A stretch of 13,011 nucleotides of DNA from Irineochytrium annulatum (Eukaryota > Chytridiomycota > Chytridiomycetes > Chytridiales > Chytridiaceae), in NCBI GenBank assembly GCA_027600665.1, contig JADGJL010000839.1, positions 1 through 13,011 of the forward strand, in the 5' to 3' direction. Positions 8,269 through 13,011 of this stretch are shown here, in pieces. Numbering within the stretch: position 1 is the stretch's first letter; the number at the start of each line of letters is the position of its first letter. The position numbers were made by a program, and so were the translations under genes. Below the pieces are notes generated by a model, which saw only the letters and a list, made by a program, of their open reading frames with translations, was not told where the DNA came from and searched no databases.

Positions 8269-10785
8269 TCACGGAGCAATCAAGCAGGTTATCAAAAACT
8301 CGCGGTAACGACTATGTCAATGTGTACAATGGGTTAACACCTGCAAAGAAGGATTAACGAACCTTAACACAAGCTTGAACTCCTTTCTCGAAATGCTTTC
8401 CCTAAAGATGATCTCCTCGGTGTGGTATCTGCCGTTAAAATAAGGCGCCAGGCGTTGAAAGAGGCTCCCAATGTTAGGTGGCTGTCGGAGCGTCAGAATC
8501 TGAATCCACTCCTGATGGCGCTCGTCACTCTCCGTTAAGATTACGTAGTCCTCCTTCTCCCCTCCTCCCTCTACCGTCCCGCTTTCGAAAGCTGATTCGG
8601 AGTCGGGTTGGATCCGCCGTGGGAAAACAATATCTGAAGTCGAAGCTTTAGAAGTCGACGTCCGAAACTTGCGACACGATAGAAACGTCAGCCAACTTAC
8701 ATATCACCATGCGGAGCTGCTTGACGAGGTTGTTGCGAAGAAAGAAGGCGATAACCTCCATGTAAGAGTTACGAGAGTCCTTAGAAGGGAAGATGGCCGA
8801 GTACGGTTGCGGCGACGACAAGGACGCGAGGATGCCAAGAAAGTGAAGCGTTGGCATTTTGGAGCTAAACTCGGCCTCTAAAGATTTAAGCCTAGCAGGA
8901 CACTTAATTAGTACCCGCAAGTTTTACACAAGAACTTGAAGTCGGCTCACGTTGATGCGCTCAGATCCCTTGAAACGATGTACACATTCCTCGGGTGGAT
9001 AACGTCAACAACCTTCGCCATCTTCCAATAGACGAGATGGCTCGCGAGCCTAAATAGCTGGCTCAGCGAGCAGCTCAGGACAAGCGCGAGTTCCTCAAAA
9101 GACTGCGTGGGCGTCACGACTTCGATGAGCTCCATCAGCAGCGGGCTCGCGTCCGCCGGCAGCATCTTGGACAGGATCTCCTCGGCGTCGAAGAGGAGCA
9201 GGAGCGCGTGGTAAGGCCTCAGCTCGACGTGTAGGAGGTTAGCGACGATTGGGTTCGACGCAAGGCTGGAGTGCGGGGAGGAGATGCGGTCGGGAAGGTG
9301 GCTGTGATGTCCGCCCATATTGAGGAGGCCCAGGCCGCCTGGGTTCCCAGGGGTGCCGGAGCCGTTGGCGCCAGGGCCGGTGAGGGAGGTCGTCAAGAAG
9401 GGGTTGTAGGAGTGGGGTGAGGTGCGTGCAGTGAGATCCGGGATCTGCATTGAGAGGTCTATAGAGGAGTTGACGACCACGTGCGCGATGCTGCCGCCGC
9501 CTCTTTTAATTGAGTGGAAGGTGTGCGCGAGGAGCCTGGAAGACAAAACAGACGTCTTTTAAAATGAACCCGTCTATCGCGAATCTGTAAAGGCATCGCA
9601 CCTAGCCAGCGAGCTCTCGTTCAGTATCCGCCTCATCCCGTTCCAGCTCCAGCCGCCCCCATTGCCAAGCCCAGCGCTATTAAGGGTCTGGTGGAGCTCC
9701 TCCCGAATTCCAAGTATAAGTTCGGCCTCCTTCCTAATATAGGCGCGCTTTAGCTGTTCGTATTTGAGACCCGCGGTCAGCTGCGATATCACGTTCTCGT
9801 ATATCACGTCGACAAAGTCCGAGGAGCCGGATCGTGTCGTTAGGGTATTTGAGCCTCATGTACGGAGTAAAGTAAGCCGCATTAACCCACGGGAGCACCG
9901 ACGACAAAACGCGTACCATCCGATCTCAACGCCATCACTAAGTTGAACATGGTCAGCTGCTGCGAAGATGGATTGAGTGGCGGTGCGGTCCCTGTCGCCG
10001 ACGTGGCGCTCGCCGCACCCGTTCCCGGATGCCTGGTCGAATTCACCGTAGCCGGCGGCGGCCGCGGTGACTTGGATTTGGCCCCAGCTACCGCGTCCGC
10101 CGCGTTGACCTTCTCTCCCTCCTCCAGCGTGTCCAGGTTCGACTGCACCGCGCCCGTCGCGTCCATCTCCCCGACCCCTACGTCCCTCTTTGCCCCGGCC
10201 GCCGCCAATCCGGCCGCGGCCGCGACCCCTCCACCCCCACCCGCGTTCGCGTTCAAATCCGACAGCCTCTTCTTCTGTATCATCCTTGCAAACCGATGTC
10301 CCGTCCCGGGCCTGTCGGCGTTCAAGAGCGTCGGGTGCCCCACGAACGTGATGTCGTCGACCGTCAGCTGGAACTTGCGGTCGCAGAGCGCCACTTTGGG
10401 GGACAGCAGGTCCGACAGACTCTGAGGGTCAAAGCCCAGGATCGTGTCCTCGCGTCCGCCGCCATGCTCACGGTCACCATGGCGGGCGCCGTCGTGAGAG
10501 TTCGGGCCAAAGTCGTCCGAGGGGGTTAAGGGCGGTGGGCCGGAGAGGGAGTCGTATGGGTACTGCGAGCAAGCCGATGGTACGCCAGCCGTCGCGTCCG
10601 AGGTGCAGCCGCCGCCGCCCGGGTCGTCCGATGAGGTTGAGACGCTGGTGGATGGCCGGAACGGGTAGCTGAAGACGAGCTGATGGCCCCTGCCGGCATG
10701 GGTCTGGTCAAACAAGGCAGGGATCGCAAGTCGCGCGTGAGGCTCACCTGGAGGAATAGCAGACCAGGAGGATGGCCAGGATCAT
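8269..10785 (-). CDS. NPR3: NPR3/NPRL3, GATOR1 (SEACIT) subunit, TORC1 inhibitor
   Basis: Npr3 with Npr2 and Iml1 forms the GAP complex that turns off Rag/Gtr GTPase signalling to TORC1 at the vacuole when amino acids are short. Seven exons on the minus strand: 10785-10748, 10689-9917, 9854-9602, 9535-8951, 8891-8701, 8645-8363, 8311-8269; phases fit and give 721 aa. The start gives MILAILLVCYSSRGHQLVF, the usual N-terminus of the family (longin-like core). Other family hallmarks are DLLSPKVALCDRKFQLTVDD (106-125), FVGHPTLLN, MFNLVMAL, LARLLAHTFHSIKRGG, ELRPYHALLLL, HLVYW and a C-terminal APYFNGRYHTEEI segment. Gly/Ala-rich insertions lie at about 34-95 and 160-250. Intron 4 has a textbook TACTAAT branch site. 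The last intron has a poor donor (GTTCGT); without it the protein would stop at 8317 with a different tail. I prefer splicing because the tail LSRYREFLIT then resembles the family. The promoter is shared with DENR. Confidence 0.92.
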
Positions 10786-10865
10786 TCCCCTCGTTAAGCT
10801 GTCGATTCCCAACACTGCGAGATCACTTTTTCTGAGCTCCCACCGCGGCTCGCCCACTCCGATAG
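10786..10865. promoter_or_regulatory. 80-bp bidirectional promoter of NPR3 and DENR
   Basis: Only 80 bp separate the NPR3 start codon (minus, 10785) from the DENR start codon (plus, 10866). Both 5' UTRs and both core promoters must fit here or extend into first exons. There is no TATA box; a short T run (CACTTTTTCTGAG) is the most visible element. The inference rests on gene layout. Confidence 0.6.
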
Positions 10866-11797
10866 ATGAGCGACGACGGAGAGACACCGGTTGAGGGTCC
10901 GGTTGCGACGACGCGAGTGCTAGATGGGATCCTCTACTGCGCGGGTGAGGCCGACCTGCGCTTTTTGGGAGTGAGCCATCACGCCGGGCTGGACTGACAC
11001 CTTAATCTCCTCGCTGCAGTGTGCCAGGCGCCGCCAGAGGTATGTTATCTTCTTTACTGCATTCGGCTGGCGAACTCATGCTCCCTTTGTGACAAGTATT
11101 GCGCATGGGGCCCGTCGGAGAAGCGGTGCAAGGCCTGGCTGAAGGACAACCACCCGAAGCTGTTTGAGAAGTACTGGCCCGGGGCGTCGCTGGAGGCTGC
11201 CGTCGAGGCTGTTTCGTTGGGGGATGGCGCTGAAGGGGAGGCCAAGCCGGGTAGGGAAGGGTGTTTTTGCTGCCTTGGAAGGTGTCCTAGTGATGTTGAC
11301 TATGTATTTTGGCCAGGTGCGAAGCCGAAGATGGACGCGGCGGAGAAGGCGGAGCTGAAGGAAAAGAAGAAGCGGGAGGTTGTATAAAGGGTAATGTCCA
11401 CGATGACGGCTCAACTGTTTAGGCGTCGCGGGTGATCATTAAGCGCGTGGAGCGGTCGAAGCGCAAGTGCGTAATCTCCATTAGCGGCCTGGAGAACTTT
11501 GGTAAGGGAGCTGCGTGTCGGATTAAGGAAGGTAGTACTTAAGTCACGCTGAAGGTGTGGACCTGAAGAAGGCGGCGAAAACATTCGCGACGAAGTTCGC
11601 GACGGGGTCATCGGTGACGAAGAACCCCGCCGGTATCGACGAGATTGTCATCCAAGGCGACGTACAGGATGAGGTCTGCGACATGATCATGGAGTTGTGG
11701 CCGCAGGTGGGTGCATTGGACGCCTCAAGGGATGAGGTGTTGGTTAATGATGGGCTTGCAGGTGCCGGAGGACAACATTGATCTGGTGGCGAAGTGA
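10866..11797 (+). CDS. TMA22: Density-regulated protein DENR/Tma22, translation re-initiation factor
   Basis: DENR (Tma22 in yeast) pairs with MCT-1/Tma20 on the 40S subunit to remove leftover tRNA and promote re-initiation after short upstream frames. Seven exons: 10866-10944, 11020-11039, 11097-11250, 11317-11381, 11423-11501, 11555-11706, 11762-11797; phases fit and give 194 aa (human 198). After the second splice the N-terminal metal-binding region reads LYCAVCQAPPEYCAW, followed by CKAWLKDNHPKLF, both typical of DENR. A Lys-rich hinge (KAELKEKKKR) leads to the C-terminal SUI1/eIF1-like domain: VIIKRVERSKRK, ISGLENFGVDLKKAAK, KFATGSSVT, DEIVIQGDV and MELWPQVPEDNI. Exon 2 is only 20 nt. 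The fifth intron is 41 nt, the shortest here. The fourth intron (11251-11316, 66 nt, GTAGGG donor) has no stop and keeps frame, so its removal is inferred from the family sequence. Confidence 0.93.
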
Positions 11798-12098
11798 GCG
11801 CTCGACAAAATTGTCTCGCGTCCAGCCATACGGCGACTCCACGGGCTGCGCAGCCGACAGCCGTCTGGAACGTACTATACATGTGATAGCAGTAATCTCG
11901 ATATAAAGTAGGCGCAGCTCATTATAAATCAGCACGTTATTTATGTACTTTTTGAATAAATCTGATAACATGAAAACTACTAAGCAGCGAGATTGAGCCG
12001 ATACAGAGGCTGCGAAGCATATGACAATAAATAAGTAGAAAGAGGCAAGTGCATTGTCGCTATATGAGTCACCAAAACACAAGCTGCTGCAAACCAAC
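11798..12098. other. Convergent spacer between DENR and PDCD2-family gene
   Basis: About 300 bp, AT-rich from roughly 11870, holding both 3' ends. AATAAA occurs on the plus strand at 11955-11960 and again at 12026-12031. No gene or stable RNA is seen. Confidence 0.5.
11955..11960 (+). terminator. Polyadenylation signal AATAAA for DENR
   Basis: AATAAA sits 158 bp past the DENR stop codon, in the AT-rich convergent spacer. A second copy at 12026-12031 is an alternative. The call rests on motif and position only. Confidence 0.4.
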
Positions 12099-13011
12099 TC
12101 ATCTCCAACTCTCCGCCTGCACGGCCGCCCACTCCTCAAAATACGCGGCATCGCCCACGGCCGCGCGCTTCCCACCCTCGCAATCATTCTCGCACGTAAA
12201 AATCAACACGGTCCCAAACTCCATCCCCAGCGACATCGTCGACAAGAACGCCGTAATTTCATCCAGGCTCGGCGGGCCAGCGGCCTTCGCCTTCGACTTC
12301 CCCTGGCCCTTGTCACCATTCTGCGCGGCCGCCGCAGAATTTTCCGCGCCACCAGCGATCGCCGCCGTCACTCGTTCCGCCTCCTCCCGCTCCTTCTTCT
12401 CCCTCTCAATCTTCTCCACCTTCTCCGCGCGTCCCGCCTCCCTCTCCGTCGGCAGCACAGATAATACCGCCGGCATGACCTGGCACTCAAACACTCTCCT
12501 ACCCCCGCACGCCCCACACCTCGGCACCCCTTCCGCTCCCACAATCCTCTGATGCACCCCATCCGTCGCAAAGAACAACGGCGTTCCTCCGAACGCGTAC
12601 CGGAGACACTGCTCCGGCTCCGTCTCGACCGTGCGCTGGAAGTGCTTAAACGACTTGTTGTAGTGCTTTGGGCGGATTTTCTCGTACGCCTCCCCCGCCC
12701 AGCCGACCTTTCCGGGCATGCCCTCAATCTCGACGCTGTCATCGTCCGCGTTCGCAGAAGAGTCGACGCGCTCGTATTGTTGGAGGAGTTTCATCTCGTA
12801 CTCGTACTTCTCGGAGGAGTCCGGTTCGGCGTCGAACTCGAGGTAAAAGCCGGGGAAGGAGGGAAGGGTGGACCAGATATCTGCGGTTGTCATTAGCCAT
12901 AACCCCTTCCACTATCGAAGGGAATTAAATCACTCACTTAAATCCTCCACCCCACCCGCCCGCACCTCCGCCATCGCAACTCCGTCCTCCGCCTCGGCCT
13001 CTGCCTCCACG
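12099..13011 (-). CDS. PDCD2/TSR4-family protein, C-terminal part (5' end outside window)
   Basis: PDCD2/Tsr4 proteins act as cotranslational chaperones of ribosomal protein uS5 (Rps2) and are needed for 40S subunit maturation. Two exons are visible on the minus strand: 13011-12938 (partial) and 12880-12099, joined across a 57-nt intron (12937-12881; GTGAGT donor, CTAAT branch, CGCAG acceptor). About 284 residues are visible, starting with an acidic EAEAEAED segment. The PDCD2 C-terminal domain is recognised by SFPGFYLEF, FKHFQRTVETEPEQCLRY, the CGACGG metal-binding pair, RRVFECQVMP, and near the end EFGTVLIFTCENDC and YFEEWAAVQ. A charged, Lys/Glu- and Ala-rich insertion of about 65 residues separates the two halves of the domain. 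The ATG at 12893 is inside the intron, so it is not the start. The N-terminal domain lies beyond the edge. The neighbour DENR also acts on the 40S subunit, but I see no sign of co-regulation. Confidence 0.9.

Overview
The window is nuclear DNA from a fungus. Its genes are broken by many very short GT-AG introns (41 to 155 nt, mostly 46 to 72 nt), exons are GC-rich and spacers AT-rich, genes are tightly packed, and the recognisable proteins are fungal-type. U1 snRNA is short (about 165 nt) and close to the animal form, unlike the enlarged U1 of budding yeasts. This suggests an early-diverging (chytrid-like) or basidiomycete-like fungus, but I cannot fix the phylum. All exon joins were worked out by hand from reading frame, splice signals and remembered family motifs; nothing was aligned by computer.

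Left part (1-2396): a T-rich low-complexity edge, then a head-to-head pair of spliceosomal RNA genes, U5 snRNA on the minus strand (about 678-812) and U1 snRNA on the plus strand (960 to about 1124), sharing a 147-bp promoter. Next come about 1.1 kb with an unresolved possible minus-strand gene and the upstream region of the next gene.

Middle (2397-7516): two plus-strand protein genes. The first is an 11-exon soluble fumarate reductase with a C-terminal cytochrome b5 domain (609 aa). The second is a 4-exon protein (580 aa) with N-terminal membrane segments, a His/Gln-rich middle and a C-terminal GNAT acetyltransferase-type domain; I do not recognise it as a named gene.

Right part (8269-13011): NPR3/NPRL3 on the minus strand (7 exons, 721 aa; GATOR1/SEACIT subunit upstream of TORC1) is divergent from DENR/Tma22 on the plus strand (7 exons, 194 aa; translation re-initiation and 40S recycling). 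Their start codons are only 80 bp apart. DENR converges on a PDCD2/TSR4-family gene on the minus strand (40S ribosome biogenesis), whose 5' part runs off the right edge.

There is no operon, mobile element or CRISPR array. The common theme is housekeeping RNA and protein synthesis (splicing RNAs, TORC1 control, initiation factor, ribosome assembly). The most notable items are the U5-U1 divergent pair and the membrane-anchored GNAT protein.
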